This document shows, one piece after another, positions 17,796 to 26,881 of a stretch of DNA of 64,000 nt. The number at the start of each line of letters is the position of its first letter. Position 1 is the first letter of the stretch. Location of the stretch: positions 1 through 64,000 of the forward strand of contig NZ_QUZZ01000007.1 in assembly GCF_003545695.1 (NCBI RefSeq), given 5' to 3'. Origin of the DNA: Taibaiella helva. Lineage in GTDB: Bacteria > Bacteroidota > Bacteroidia > Chitinophagales > Chitinophagaceae. The notes beneath the pieces were generated by a model. That model did no database searches, was not told the origin of the DNA, and saw only the letters and a program-made list of their open reading frames with translations. Both the position numbers and the translations under genes were made by a program.

Positions 17796-20687
17796 TTATT
17801 GCTTGCTGAACTTAAATGTCGAGCCGTCGGCAAGGCGAAGAATATACATTCCCGCGGGAATACCTGCCAGCGAAACCCATTGGTCTGTTGCCGTGATGCT
17901 GACCCTGGATATAACCTTACCCGTAAGGTCTGTGATCACCGCTGTCGAGTGGAGCAGCCCGGCAGCATTCATAACGATGTGGATGCTTTCTTTCGCGGGG
18001 TTAGGATAAAGCGTTGCAGATGCGGAAATGGTATTGAAGCGTACCAGTACAGTATTGCTGTAGCGCAGCGACCCTTGCTCATCGCTGGTCACCAGGCGGT
18101 AGTAATTCTCCTGCTGCGGTTGTTCGTCCAGGTAGGATTGGCTGTTTAAGCCTGCATCAGTATGCACGCTGTAAACAGGGGCGAAATTTCTTCCATCACT
18201 GCTTCTCTGCAGGATGGTGTACATCGCTTCGCTGTTATTGGTCCTCCATTCGAGCAATACTGCACCATCACCTTGTTTTTTGCCCGAAAAATGCAGTAGG
18301 TTCGATGCCAAAGGTATGCTGCCGAATTCGAAAGCGCCAAAATCCACAGTGCTGTTCTGAATACGCGCACCATTATCAAAATCGGTGTTAATAGTGGCTG
18401 GCACATAGGAATTGTAACCCTGGTCGACACAAGGGCTCGTAGCCTGTAACCGGAAGTTACCTGTTGCCGTATCGACAAACTGCGGATTGATCGTACCGCC
18501 GATAATATGCTTGGCTGCAAACGTTCCAAGACCTTGTACCAGGCTGTAGCTGAAAGCCGAAGCTCCGGTGTTTTGGTTATAAATCCCGCTGTAATTGCCC
18601 CAGATAACACAGTTGGTGAAAGTAGAATCGTTATAGTCGCCAAAATTGGTATTGTAAATAGGGCTACCCAGAACATTAGCTTTGTTCCCCGAAAAAGTTG
18701 AATTGGTTACAAATGCTGGAGGAGCGCTATTGTACATGCCACCGCCAAAAGAATCCACAGTATTTTGGGTAAATACACAATTGACTACTGAAGTGAGACT
18801 GGAGTTGCTATTGATACCACCGCCTATCCGGGCTGTATTTGCACCAAACCAGCAGTGTTCAATCGGAAATCCACCGGGATATATACCGCCGCCATAACGG
18901 GCATTGTTGCCTACAAAATTACAGTTCCTGAGCCGGATTGTGGCCCCGCCGAAACCGCCGCCCTGGTAGGTGGCTGTGTTACCGATAAAGTTGCAGCTGC
19001 TTACATCAGCCGTTTGGGCCTCTGAGTAAATGCCGCCGCCTGTATAAGCAGTATTGTTGGTAAACGTACAGTTGGCTATTGTAGGGTTGATTCCCGGATC
19101 ATTGTAAACGGTGATATAAATGGCGCCTCCCTTACTCGTAGCGTCGTTAGTGCGTGTGCTGTTAGATGCAAACGTACAGTTGGTAACAGAAACAAGAAGG
19201 CCCGATAGCTGCAATGCTCCGCCACCCGACCATGCTGATTTGTTTCCTGTGAAGGAGCAACCTGTAATATAGGAAGCTGGCAAACTCGAGTTCCCTGCAA
19301 GCATCACTGCTCCGGGTCCCTGGTTTCCTTTACCCTGGTTGAAGGTGCAATTGCTTATGGAGACAGGGGAATTGACGATAGACATTATACCAGCACCATA
19401 ATCAGCACTGTCAGCATCGAATGAGCAATTGCTGAAAGTCGACCTTAAAGTAGCAGCACCATCAAGGTAAACCGAACCTCCCCTGGCGCCAGAGTAGTTT
19501 CCGGAGAAATTACAATTGGAAACCGTCACCGTTGAGTTATTCTTGAGATACATACCGCCACCACCATCATAAACAGTAGCATTGCTTTTGTTACCAGAAA
19601 ACGTGGCATTGGTAATGATTACTTTGCCCTCGGTTACATAAATGCCCCCGCCACTGTTATTAGCAGTATTGTTATTGAACGAGCAAAGGTTAAGCGTATC
19701 CGCTAAGCCATAGACACTATATATACCTGCACCGTAAGCCCCATTATTGTACGAAAACACGCAGCGTGTAACACGGAAAAGGGACACAGAATCGTTGTAA
19801 ATGGCGCCACCGTAAAACACACCGTTATTTCTTGAAAAGATACAGCTGTCCAGATCCAGCGTAGAACGGGGATCGTTGTATATAGCCCCTCCGCGCACAA
19901 AAATGCTGGGCGAGCTTACCGTATTGTATTCGAACTTGCAATAACTTATGGTCGGGTGCGCATTCACGTTGTACATGGCGCCACCAAAACCGGCAGCACT
20001 ATTGCTGTTGAAAGTACAGCGGTAAAAAACGGGCGACGAACCGCTGTTGGTCACGGCTCCGCCTCCCCCGGATCCGCTGGCGTTGGGTGGATTGCCATAA
20101 AAAATGGGAGCTGAATTGCCCGAAAAAGTACAGTAAGCGATATAAGGCGCTCCGCCTACGTTCATCATGGCCCCGCCACCGCCCGAGGTATAAGGCGATG
20201 TAGTATTGTTGGTAAAAGTACAGTTGGTAATCGTCGGAGACGCGTAACGGTTATAAATACCGCCACCGACATAGCCGTTGCCGCTGGCAATGATAAAGCC
20301 GTCCAATATCATAGAGGTAGTGATCAGCAGGGCGCTGTCATTCTGTATTACTGAATTGCTATTGCCTTTAAGCCGGGTAATATTTGTTGTAAAATCACGC
20401 TGGCTAAAGACAGTGTCGGTGTTCTTAAAGCCGCCAAAGATTTTGAGATCTTTCTTCAAGGTAAAAGATGTGCCGGCTACTGGTGAGTAAGTTCCTTTGG
20501 CTACCCAAACGGTATCCCCGGGATTGGCGAAATCTATGCCGTACTGGAAACTGTAGTAGGCAGAAGCCCAGGAAGTTCCATCCTGATTGCCGGCAAAATT
20601 AGCACTGTCTACATACACGATCGTCGCTGTCGAACGAAGGGCAGTCAGGCATAGCATGACCGCTAGCCAGAATAGTTTGTTTCTCAT
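17796..20687 (-). CDS. Right-handed beta-helix protein with T9SS sorting domain
   Basis: 963 residues. Signal peptide at the start (MRNKLFWLAVMLCLTALRSTA), then about 690 residues of parallel beta-helix made of some twenty repeats of the polymorphic outer-membrane protein type: NCTFTNNT, CNFSGN, GGGIY and similar blocks. A beta-sandwich follows and the last 75 residues are a T9SS type A sorting domain (LYPNPAKESIHIV ... GMYILRLADGS). Such proteins are secreted through the type IX system and anchored at the surface. An adhesive or carbohydrate-binding role is typical for the fold but unproven here. The internal repeats could recombine. Confidence 0.88.
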   Translation of the reverse strand: MRNKLFWLAVMLCLTALRSTATIVYVDSANFAGNQDGTSWASAYYSFQYGIDFANPGDTVWVAKGTYSPVAGTSFTLKKDLKIFGGFKNTDTVFSQRDFTTNITRLKGNSNSVIQNDSALLITTSMILDGFIIASGNGYVGGGIYNRYASPTITNCTFTNNTTSPYTSGGGGAMMNVGGAPYIAYCTFSGNSAPIFYGNPPNASGSGGGGAVTNSGSSPVFYRCTFNSNSAAGFGGAMYNVNAHPTISYCKFEYNTVSSPSIFVRGGAIYNDPRSTLDLDSCIFSRNNGVFYGGAIYNDSVSLFRVTRCVFSYNNGAYGAGIYSVYGLADTLNLCSFNNNTANNSGGGIYVTEGKVIITNATFSGNKSNATVYDGGGGMYLKNNSTVTVSNCNFSGNYSGARGGSVYLDGAATLRSTFSNCSFDADSADYGAGIMSIVNSPVSISNCTFNQGKGNQGPGAVMLAGNSSLPASYITGCSFTGNKSAWSGGGALQLSGLLVSVTNCTFASNSTRTNDATSKGGAIYITVYNDPGINPTIANCTFTNNTAYTGGGIYSEAQTADVSSCNFIGNTATYQGGGFGGATIRLRNCNFVGNNARYGGGIYPGGFPIEHCWFGANTARIGGGINSNSSLTSVVNCVFTQNTVDSFGGGMYNSAPPAFVTNSTFSGNKANVLGSPIYNTNFGDYNDSTFTNCVIWGNYSGIYNQNTGASAFSYSLVQGLGTFAAKHIIGGTINPQFVDTATGNFRLQATSPCVDQGYNSYVPATINTDFDNGARIQNSTVDFGAFEFGSIPLASNLLHFSGKKQGDGAVLLEWRTNNSEAMYTILQRSSDGRNFAPVYSVHTDAGLNSQSYLDEQPQQENYYRLVTSDEQGSLRYSNTVLVRFNTISASATLYPNPAKESIHIVMNAAGLLHSTAVITDLTGKVISRVSITATDQWVSLAGIPAGMYILRLADGSTFKFSKQ

Positions 20688-20827
20688 TTTTGATGAATAG
20701 GATTGTTAAAAAATGCGCAAATATAGACTTGGAAACAATATCTGCCAAAAAAATAATGAATTAAAAAATACTATTTTGTATATATTTTTGCTAATTATAA
20801 ATTTATAATTTAATGAATGTTGTATGA

Positions 20828-20860
20828 CAATGGCCGGCCGTTATTTGCGGCCAGCCATTG
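20828..20860. terminator. Hairpin between two T9SS genes
   Basis: CAATGGCCGGCCG pairs with CGGCCAGCCATTG with one G-T type mismatch and a loop of about six bases. The T-run lies on its plus-strand 3' side, yet both neighbouring genes are on the minus strand, so it marks the end of the metallopeptidase gene without a T-run. Confidence 0.6.
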
Positions 20861-20902
20861 TTAATTTTTTTGTCGACGCTCCGGGTTACAGGAAAGCGAT
20901 TG

Positions 20903-23410
20903 CTATTCTTTAATGAGCTTGATCGTGCTCCTGGAACCATCGGCATAGTGCAGCTGCAACAGGTAGATGCCGGTAGCCAGGCCTTTCAGGTCGATCGTTT
21001 GCGCTGTTGCCTGCAGGCCTGCATATTGCCGCATCAGCTGTCCGTTGGCGGTCAGCAGGTTCAGCTGTGTCAATGCAGCGCTCGTCCTGATCGTTACCTT
21101 ATCCTTCGCCGGGTTAGGGAATATGGCCAGGTTGTTCGCGTCGCTGCAGGATAGACGGGCGTTCGTTACAGGGCTGTACGCAAAGGTGGCATCAGCATCG
21201 ACCACACGAAGACGGTAGTAATAATTGCCATCCCTGCCCTCCATATCTTCATAGTGATAAGCCCCTCTGCTGCCTGCCGGAATACGTGCGATCATGGTGA
21301 AATGAACACCGTCGTTGCTTCGCTCCAGCTCAAAATGATCGAAGCTCGTTTCGGCGCTGGCCGCCCATTGCAGCACAACGCTACAACCTTTAACCGATGC
21401 CGAAAAGGACTGAAGGACAACCGGCAGCGGTACCGCATTGATCGTAATATTGGCATGGTTCACCTGGAAGAAGACATTACCGCTGCCTTTTACTTTTACG
21501 CGGGCTTTAGTTGACGCCGGTGCAGTACCGGGCACGGTAACCGAGGCGCTTCCGTTGTTGGGCACGGCAGTGGCCAGTGTATAAGGGAAAGTCCTGCCGC
21601 TGTCTACCGATAAAAAGATATCGACGTTGGCGGCATTGATGGGTGCTGCCGTGGTATTGGCCACATTCCAGGTAACTGTTTGAGCGGAGCCGGTGTTCCA
21701 GGTAACTGCGGTAGCCTGGGAGGTTACATTAAAAGTATCCGGTCCCGGCAAGACCACATTCAGGGTGATGGTATCGGTATCAAAGGAAGAATTGAAGCTG
21801 CCCCAGCCCTGGTAAATATCGCGGGTCGTGAGGATGAACTTCAGCGTGCGGGCTGCAGCAGGCAGGCGTTCTCCTTTATAAAAATAATTTCCTGCCAGCA
21901 CATTGTTCATAGTGGGAAAAACCCGCGTGGGTGAAGAAGAGGGGTTAAAAGAGCGGAAATAAGGCATGGCATTGTCATTGGCGTCCCAGGTTTGTCCAAA
22001 GCCACCCAGATCCCATTCTTCCCAGCAATAATTAAGCGTATCCATCGTCAAATCCGTCACTGCCGGAGCCGTCAGCTCAAAAGGCGTCCACACAGGTATA
22101 TTATAGCTGGCGGTAAAGTCGGGATAGGTATTGGGTACATTGGTCGATATCGTGACGGTAGGACAGGAGCCTCCGGTGGATGCATTGGTAATGTAATTGG
22201 TAATGTTCCTCAGGCTGACCGCATGAAAATAAGCATCGCTATGAGGCTGCAGGTCATCGCTGCCACAGATGCCGGCGTAGGCCATAATGGTCGAGCCGCT
22301 GCCCGCTTCAAAAGCCATAGCACTGTTGCCATTGCCGCCGCAATTGCCTTGCGATGAATTGTAGGTGTGGTCGGAACCGAACTGATGTCCCATCTCATGG
22401 GCCACGAAGTCAATGGCGAAAGGGTCTCCGAGAGGAGAAGGCAGACCGGTCTCGCCCTCGGCTTTTTGGCTGTTATTACAAAGGACACCCAGGCCCGCAA
22501 GGCCGCCGCCACCCGTGGTGAAAACATGCCCTATATCATAGTTGGCGCTGCCGATGCGGCTGTCAACGGTAGACTGGTTCTGCGTAAGCAGCGCATTGGG
22601 ATTGTTGTTCGAATAAGGATCTGTATTACCATCCAGGAAGATCAGGGTATCGGTATTGCCTACTAGTGTCATTGTCGAGGCCAGCTCCCGTTCATAGACA
22701 CCATTCACACGGTTCATAATCAATACCATCTGGGCCAGCACGCTGGCTTTGGTGGGTGTTGCGCCGCCTACGGCATCGGCATATTCACCGGTGCAGGCCA
22801 GGGCAAGCCGGTAGTTCCGGCGTTGCGTGCCATAGGTCCTTTGCGCAGTCGTACCTTCAGGCAGGCTTTCCACCGCATCTGTACCGTCGCCGGTCACACC
22901 ACAGGACATAGCCTGGTTCGTCGTAAAGTCTTTGCGGAAATAGCACAGGTAATTGCCGTCCTCTACATCGCTGTACGGATCGATAAGATAAGATTGTGCC
23001 CCATTGAATACATAAGCATGAAAGCCATCCGGCGCCAGGTTGATCTTCGCGGTCACGCGGCGATCGTCTGTGGCTTCGGCCGTGAAAGTCTTTATTTCCG
23101 GGTATTTCGCCGCCAGGGCCGGCTCCATGACTGGTGTCTGCCACATGCGGAAGGCCCTGCTGCTGCCGTCGGGGCCGGGCAGGCTGATGGTTTGGCCGGA
23201 AGCAGGATCAGTTTTGAGCGAGAGCAGGCGTTCGTGGAGATCGCCGAAACGAAGCACATAAGTCTGGTAGCGGTCAGGGACCAGGCGCCGGGCGCCGGCT
23301 GGTTTGACCAGTTCGGAATGCACCGGTTGCCAGTACTCCTCAACGCCGGCAAAGAGCATAGCCGACATAGCGGTAAAGGCCGAAAAAAGCAGGGTAAATT
23401 TTCGAAGCAT
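20903..23410 (-). CDS. Reprolysin-type zinc metallopeptidase with T9SS sorting domain
   Basis: 835 residues. A signal peptide is followed by a propeptide-like region, and a metzincin domain with the zinc site HEMGHQFGSDH at about 338-348, so three His ligands and the Glu are present, as in the M12B/reprolysin-like group. A Met-turn candidate is IMAYAGICG. Beta-sandwich modules (PVVLQSFSASVKGCSVVLQW) and a T9SS type A domain (IFPNPAKDKVTIR) follow. It should be secreted and act on proteins outside the cell. The gene starts 26 bases after a terminator-like hairpin on its own strand. Confidence 0.9.
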   Translation of the reverse strand: MLRKFTLLFSAFTAMSAMLFAGVEEYWQPVHSELVKPAGARRLVPDRYQTYVLRFGDLHERLLSLKTDPASGQTISLPGPDGSSRAFRMWQTPVMEPALAAKYPEIKTFTAEATDDRRVTAKINLAPDGFHAYVFNGAQSYLIDPYSDVEDGNYLCYFRKDFTTNQAMSCGVTGDGTDAVESLPEGTTAQRTYGTQRRNYRLALACTGEYADAVGGATPTKASVLAQMVLIMNRVNGVYERELASTMTLVGNTDTLIFLDGNTDPYSNNNPNALLTQNQSTVDSRIGSANYDIGHVFTTGGGGLAGLGVLCNNSQKAEGETGLPSPLGDPFAIDFVAHEMGHQFGSDHTYNSSQGNCGGNGNSAMAFEAGSGSTIMAYAGICGSDDLQPHSDAYFHAVSLRNITNYITNASTGGSCPTVTISTNVPNTYPDFTASYNIPVWTPFELTAPAVTDLTMDTLNYCWEEWDLGGFGQTWDANDNAMPYFRSFNPSSSPTRVFPTMNNVLAGNYFYKGERLPAAARTLKFILTTRDIYQGWGSFNSSFDTDTITLNVVLPGPDTFNVTSQATAVTWNTGSAQTVTWNVANTTAAPINAANVDIFLSVDSGRTFPYTLATAVPNNGSASVTVPGTAPASTKARVKVKGSGNVFFQVNHANITINAVPLPVVLQSFSASVKGCSVVLQWAASAETSFDHFELERSNDGVHFTMIARIPAGSRGAYHYEDMEGRDGNYYYRLRVVDADATFAYSPVTNARLSCSDANNLAIFPNPAKDKVTIRTSAALTQLNLLTANGQLMRQYAGLQATAQTIDLKGLATGIYLLQLHYADGSRSTIKLIKE

Positions 23411-23435
23411 GTGGAGGAGCAGGTTTTATGGTTTT

Positions 23436-23467
23436 ACAAAAAAAAGCTGACCCCGGAGGATCAGCTT
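23436..23467 (-). terminator. Intrinsic terminator just upstream of the metallopeptidase gene
   Basis: On the minus strand, AAGCTGATC and GGTCAGCTT form a stem and are followed by eight T. The T-run ends only 25 bases before the ATG of the metallopeptidase. It either ends a transcript from the AT-rich genes upstream or acts as an attenuator in the peptidase leader. Confidence 0.65.
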
Positions 23468-23646
23468 ATAAAATTATAAAAAAGATACAAATTAAAAGTG
23501 GCATTAATATACAAGTTTACACAAGGAATTAACTGAGACCTCTTGCTGGGGTCTTTTTTTCTTCACTCTCCTTTTCCAATAGGAGATAACCTCCGTTTAT
23601 CTCACGGTCAGAATATGGGATAATTATTATGAAAGAAAATAGTCGT

Positions 23647-24108
23647 TTATGGGATGGGATTATTATTGGGGTTGTTTGGTGTTGGCTGTTGTGGATGCTT
23701 AGTGAAATAGTCTTTAATTCTTGAAATGCCCCATAGAATAAAAAGTAACATTAAAGAGAAGAAGATATATTTATCATATTTTGGAAGACTCTTTTCAAAT
23801 TCTCTAACATTATATGATATACCCTTAGTGAATTCTAACCTTATTTTAGTTTCAATGATTGAAGAATTTATCTCCTCTTGGTATTGCTTTATAGAATCTG
23901 TACTTTTTAATTCACTAATGGTAGGAACATATGTGAGATCCAGAGTATCAAGTGATTTTTTCAGATCATTAATCCCCCTTTGATAGGAAATGTTCATAAT
24001 TCCTAGAAATATAATTATTGTCCCTAAAAAATAAAGGATAGCTCTAAGTAATCTGGTATCTTTAAAGGAAAGTGCAGAAATTAAAAGCTGCCATATGGAA
24101 CCTTCCAT
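23647..24108 (-). CDS. Two-helix membrane protein, unknown function
   Basis: 153 residues, started at ATG 24108 (the GTG-started extension has no support). Two membrane helices (near 20-40 and 110-130) enclose a charged region predicted to be helical, and the tail is Pro/Asn rich (HPQQPTPNNPNNNP). I recognise no family. It is AT-rich like its neighbours, unlike the GC-rich genes before 23.4 kb, and begins an island of foreign-looking composition. Confidence 0.6.
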   Translation of the reverse strand: MEGSIWQLLISALSFKDTRLLRAILYFLGTIIIFLGIMNISYQRGINDLKKSLDTLDLTYVPTISELKSTDSIKQYQEEINSSIIETKIRLEFTKGISYNVREFEKSLPKYDKYIFFSLMLLFILWGISRIKDYFTKHPQQPTPNNPNNNPIP

Positions 24109-24207
24109 AATAAAAAAGTGTTTGGTACTACCAAAATACACATTTAAATGAAAAAAGCTACCCTAGAAAGAGCAGCTAGTAACCATTTCTGGTTGAGACA
24201 AGATTCT

Positions 24208-24759
24208 TTATAACTTAAAGTAGTCCATCATAGCTTTTGTCTTTTCAAGTTTTTTGATAAACTGTTCTTGTGTAATACCTATTTCATCTAAGATAGAGAG
24301 TGTTACCTGCATTTCTTTTTCGTTAGGACGCCCATCGCTTATAACCATATCCCACATCATTAGAGAAAGCAATTCTTTTTGATCAATGGATAATCTATCA
24401 AGGTCAGAGAGCATTTCATTTTCACCAGTTAGTTTATAGTAAGAGACACACTCAACAGCTCTTACCCCTAAAGCACCAATGGTTGAATTAAGATATTGAA
24501 GTTCTTTATCAGCATTACCATGCGGGAGGTCAGAAGTTCCTATAATTCGTAGCATGTTAATAATGGACATTCTTTGATTTAAGTTCAGGTTTTCAAAACT
24601 TTGCCTAATTGGATGATCATGAATTTTTACAGTGTTTTGTATAGGAATTTGAGAATTGTTTGCAGAAAGGAATCTGAAGACTAAAAATAAAGCTCCAATG
24701 ATAGCAAGAATCCATACAATGAACATAAGATTAGGGTTTACATTGTTTGAGAATATCAT
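24208..24759 (-). CDS. Membrane-anchored protein with TerB-like domain
   Basis: 183 residues with one membrane helix near 12-30 and a C-terminal helical domain. The segment LLSLMMWDMVISDGRPNEKEMQVTL and EIGITQEQFIKKL is close to the TerB fold signature (A-D-G-x-x-x-x-E-x), with the acidic Asp and Glu in place. TerB-like domains are metal-binding helical units found in stress and defence systems. Its 5' end overlaps the preceding gene by 29 bases, so the two are probably coupled. AT-rich. The domain call is moderate. Confidence 0.6.
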   Translation of the reverse strand: MIFSNNVNPNLMFIVWILAIIGALFLVFRFLSANNSQIPIQNTVKIHDHPIRQSFENLNLNQRMSIINMLRIIGTSDLPHGNADKELQYLNSTIGALGVRAVECVSYYKLTGENEMLSDLDRLSIDQKELLSLMMWDMVISDGRPNEKEMQVTLSILDEIGITQEQFIKKLEKTKAMMDYFKL

Positions 24760-25111
24760 CTAATTCATCTTCAGCCAAATTCTTGAAAATCGCATTAGCA
24801 GCATTATATCCCCTAAAAGCAGTAGCTTTTTTACTGAGCTGTTTTGTTCTTCCAATCTCTTCATTGGTTTTGAGATTTGTAACACGGATATAGCCTTTAT
24901 AGCGCATGTTTAGAGTACTCACAGTTTGAATAAGGCATTCTACCTTATAGTCAGCATCTTTTTCGTCCTTTACCAGTTTATAGCCATCATAGTCCATCTT
25001 TTCACGGACTTTCTGCTCAACATTTTTTTCTGTAGGCTGGAGATAAAACTTTTGGGCTTTGGAAGAATAAAATACTGTACCCAATAACAGCATTAGGAGT
25101 GTTCGTTTCAT
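24731..25111 (-). CDS. Exported hypothetical protein
   Basis: 126 residues with a signal peptide (MKRTLLMLLLGTVFYSSKAQ). The mature part has alternating beta/alpha character (KVECLIQTV, YKGYIRVTNLKTNEEIGRT) that recalls lipoprotein-like periplasmic domains, but I can assign no family. It is the first gene of the AT-rich minus-strand trio and overlaps the TerB-like gene by 29 bases. A structured hairpin element starts about 60 bases upstream. Confidence 0.6.
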   Translation of the reverse strand: MKRTLLMLLLGTVFYSSKAQKFYLQPTEKNVEQKVREKMDYDGYKLVKDEKDADYKVECLIQTVSTLNMRYKGYIRVTNLKTNEEIGRTKQLSKKATAFRGYNAANAIFKNLAEDELDDILKQCKP

Positions 25112-25171
25112 GTTTGGAGAAATTTACAGTGTTATAAAATGAAAAAATACGTGAACCAGTCTAATACCCGC

Positions 25172-25279
25172 CCACTGAGGGATTCTCCGTCCCATGAAGC
25201 AAAGTATAGCTAGTCCACGCATGACGTGGTACCTCGCATATACTTTCCTGCTTCTTTTAATTTGGAGAATTTTCAGTGG
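25172..25279. other. Large multi-arm hairpin element, possible structured RNA
   Basis: The whole 108-base stretch folds back on itself. Outer arm: CCACTGAGGGATTCTCC (25172-25188) with GGAGAATTTTCAGTGG (25264-25279), whose middle pairs only as G-U. Middle arm: GAAGCAAAGTATA (25196-25208) with TATACTTTCCTGCTTC (25239-25254). Inner arm: CCACG (25215-25219) with CGTGG (25225-25229). It lies in the gap between the divergent minus-strand trio and the plus-strand ORF at 25351. No retron or known RNA family was recognised. The preserved G-U pairing hints at RNA folding rather than DNA palindromy. Confidence 0.55.
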
Positions 25280-25350
25280 ACAGAAAGTATAACTAAGTCA
25301 ATAGTTATTTATGTTGTTATCTTATTATTTACTCAATAAATTCTTATTTT

Positions 25351-25554
25351 ATGATTAACTCAGAACGCGAAATTACAAAACTTTACAGACTAGCTTTTGA
25401 AATTGCCCTCAAATCGGCAATGCTAGAAAATTACAATTCCATTGCTTCAAAATTCTGTGATATTGTTAAAGCGATGAACTCAGATGGCATTGAAAGATTG
25501 CCTACAGGAACTCCGGGAATATCCCATCTTCGTCAGAACCCAAATGTATCCTAA
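25351..25554 (+). CDS. Short hypothetical protein
   Basis: 67 residues (MINSEREITKLYRLAFEI ...), mainly helical by composition, with no motif I know. The 3' end overlaps the convergent short ORF at 25502. It is AT-rich and protein-like, but the evidence is only the frame itself and its ATG. Confidence 0.35.
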   Translation: MINSEREITKLYRLAFEIALKSAMLENYNSIASKFCDIVKAMNSDGIERLPTGTPGISHLRQNPNVS

Positions 25555-25771
25555 TCTCCAATAAGTCTTTACCTTCTATTATCGCAGGTTTTGTCAGCAA
25601 ATATGATTTATCACCTTCATTAATCACCCCATAAGAGTGTACCTTATCTAAAAACCCTGCAATATTTTCCTGTTGAACTCTTACAATATTGTTATGTTCA
25701 AAATGATAGTAATACTCAACAATCTTTAGTATTCTTCCAGCAAAAAGGCTTTTGTCAAAATGTAATGCCAT
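25502..25771 (-). CDS. Short hypothetical protein
   Basis: 89 residues (MALHFDKSLFAGRILKIVEYYYHFEHN ...) with a mixed alpha/beta look; the middle part (ENIAGFLDKVHSYGVINEGDKSYLL) could be a small winged-helix-like unit. I recognise no family. It overlaps the plus-strand ORF at 25351 tail to tail by 53 bases. Upstream, 85 bases away, is the transposase gene on the other strand. Confidence 0.4.
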   Translation of the reverse strand: MALHFDKSLFAGRILKIVEYYYHFEHNNIVRVQQENIAGFLDKVHSYGVINEGDKSYLLTKPAIIEGKDLLEIRIHLGSDEDGIFPEFL

Positions 25772-25876
25772 GATATTTGGTTTTTCACAAAATAATCAAT
25801 TTACTGAAAATTTTTAAGTCTTACTTTACACTATTGTGTAATAAACTACTTAACTTTGTCTCACAAATCTGAAGCT

Positions 25877-26881
25877 ATGTTCTCTGTAAAACCATTCAAA
25901 TCACTAACACAGTTACTTGCTGCTTTTCCTAATGAACAAAGTGTAATTGACCATTTGGAGTTTATTAGATGGAATGGAAATGTAGTTTCTCCTTTTGATC
26001 CTACTTCTAAAGTTTATAAGTGCAAGGGGAATAAATATCGTTGTTTGAACACCAAGAAGTACTTTAATGTGAGAACCAATTCCATCTTTGAAAACTCTAA
26101 GATTCCTTTACAGACATGGCTAATGGCGATTTACCTATTTACTACTTCTAAACGAGGAATTTCATCCTATACTATGGCGGATCAGCTAGGAATAACTCAA
26201 AAGTCTAGCTGGTTTCTTCTGTCTAGGATTAGGTATGCTATGGATCATCCAGCCTTTGCTGAACAGTTATCAGGTGAGGTTGAAAGTGACGAATCGTTCT
26301 TTGGTGGAAAGAACAAGAATCGCCACCATGATAAAAAGGTAGAGAAATCTCAGGGACGTTCTTTCAAGGATAAAACACCAGTATTAGGACTTGTTGAGCG
26401 TTCTGAATATACCATTGTAGAGAGGCCGAATAAGAATGACCCTATTAAGAAAGTGAAAGAGAAGAATTACCACAAAATAAGCAGGGTAAAATGCCAAGTT
26501 GTTGAGAATACAGGTATGGCTGCAATACAGCCTCATATCCTTAAAATCGTGGAACCAGGTTCAGCCTTATTTACTGATGAATGGCAAGGTTACAATGGAA
26601 TGGATGCTTACTATGATCATGAGATTACAGACCATTCTAAGGGACAATATGTAAATGGTGATGCCAGTACCAATAGGTGTGAGAATTTTTGGTCACAGAT
26701 GAAAAGAAGCATCATTGGTGTTTACTACAAGACTAGTCGTAAGCACCTTCAGAAGTACGCAGATGAAATGTCATTTCGGTTTAACTTCAGAACGAATTCC
26801 ATTTCAGAAAAACTTGATCTATTTTTACAATCTGCTAGTACAAAAAGATTAAGTTACAAAATGCTGATAAATGGATACTAA
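25877..26881 (+). CDS. IS1595-family (ISXO2-like) transposase
   Basis: 334 residues from the ATG at 25877; a TTG-started extension is less likely. The N-terminal zinc-ribbon-like part has lost most of its Cys (YKCKGNKYRC remains). The ISXO2-like domain shows acidic residues in GEVESDESFFGGKNK, LFTDEWQGY and RCENFWSQMKRSIIGVYY, the DDE set. It cuts and joins DNA ends of its element. It shares 11 bases with the downstream ORF. I did not find clear terminal inverted repeats at either side, so the element limits are unknown and it may be an old or immobile copy. AT-rich as its surroundings. Confidence 0.85.
   Translation: MFSVKPFKSLTQLLAAFPNEQSVIDHLEFIRWNGNVVSPFDPTSKVYKCKGNKYRCLNTKKYFNVRTNSIFENSKIPLQTWLMAIYLFTTSKRGISSYTMADQLGITQKSSWFLLSRIRYAMDHPAFAEQLSGEVESDESFFGGKNKNRHHDKKVEKSQGRSFKDKTPVLGLVERSEYTIVERPNKNDPIKKVKEKNYHKISRVKCQVVENTGMAAIQPHILKIVEPGSALFTDEWQGYNGMDAYYDHEITDHSKGQYVNGDASTNRCENFWSQMKRSIIGVYYKTSRKHLQKYADEMSFRFNFRTNSISEKLDLFLQSASTKRLSYKMLINGY

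Noticed and set aside
25172-25279. Retron msr-msd region
   Set aside because: No reverse transcriptase is found nearby and the hairpin lacks the branching-G context expected for a retron.
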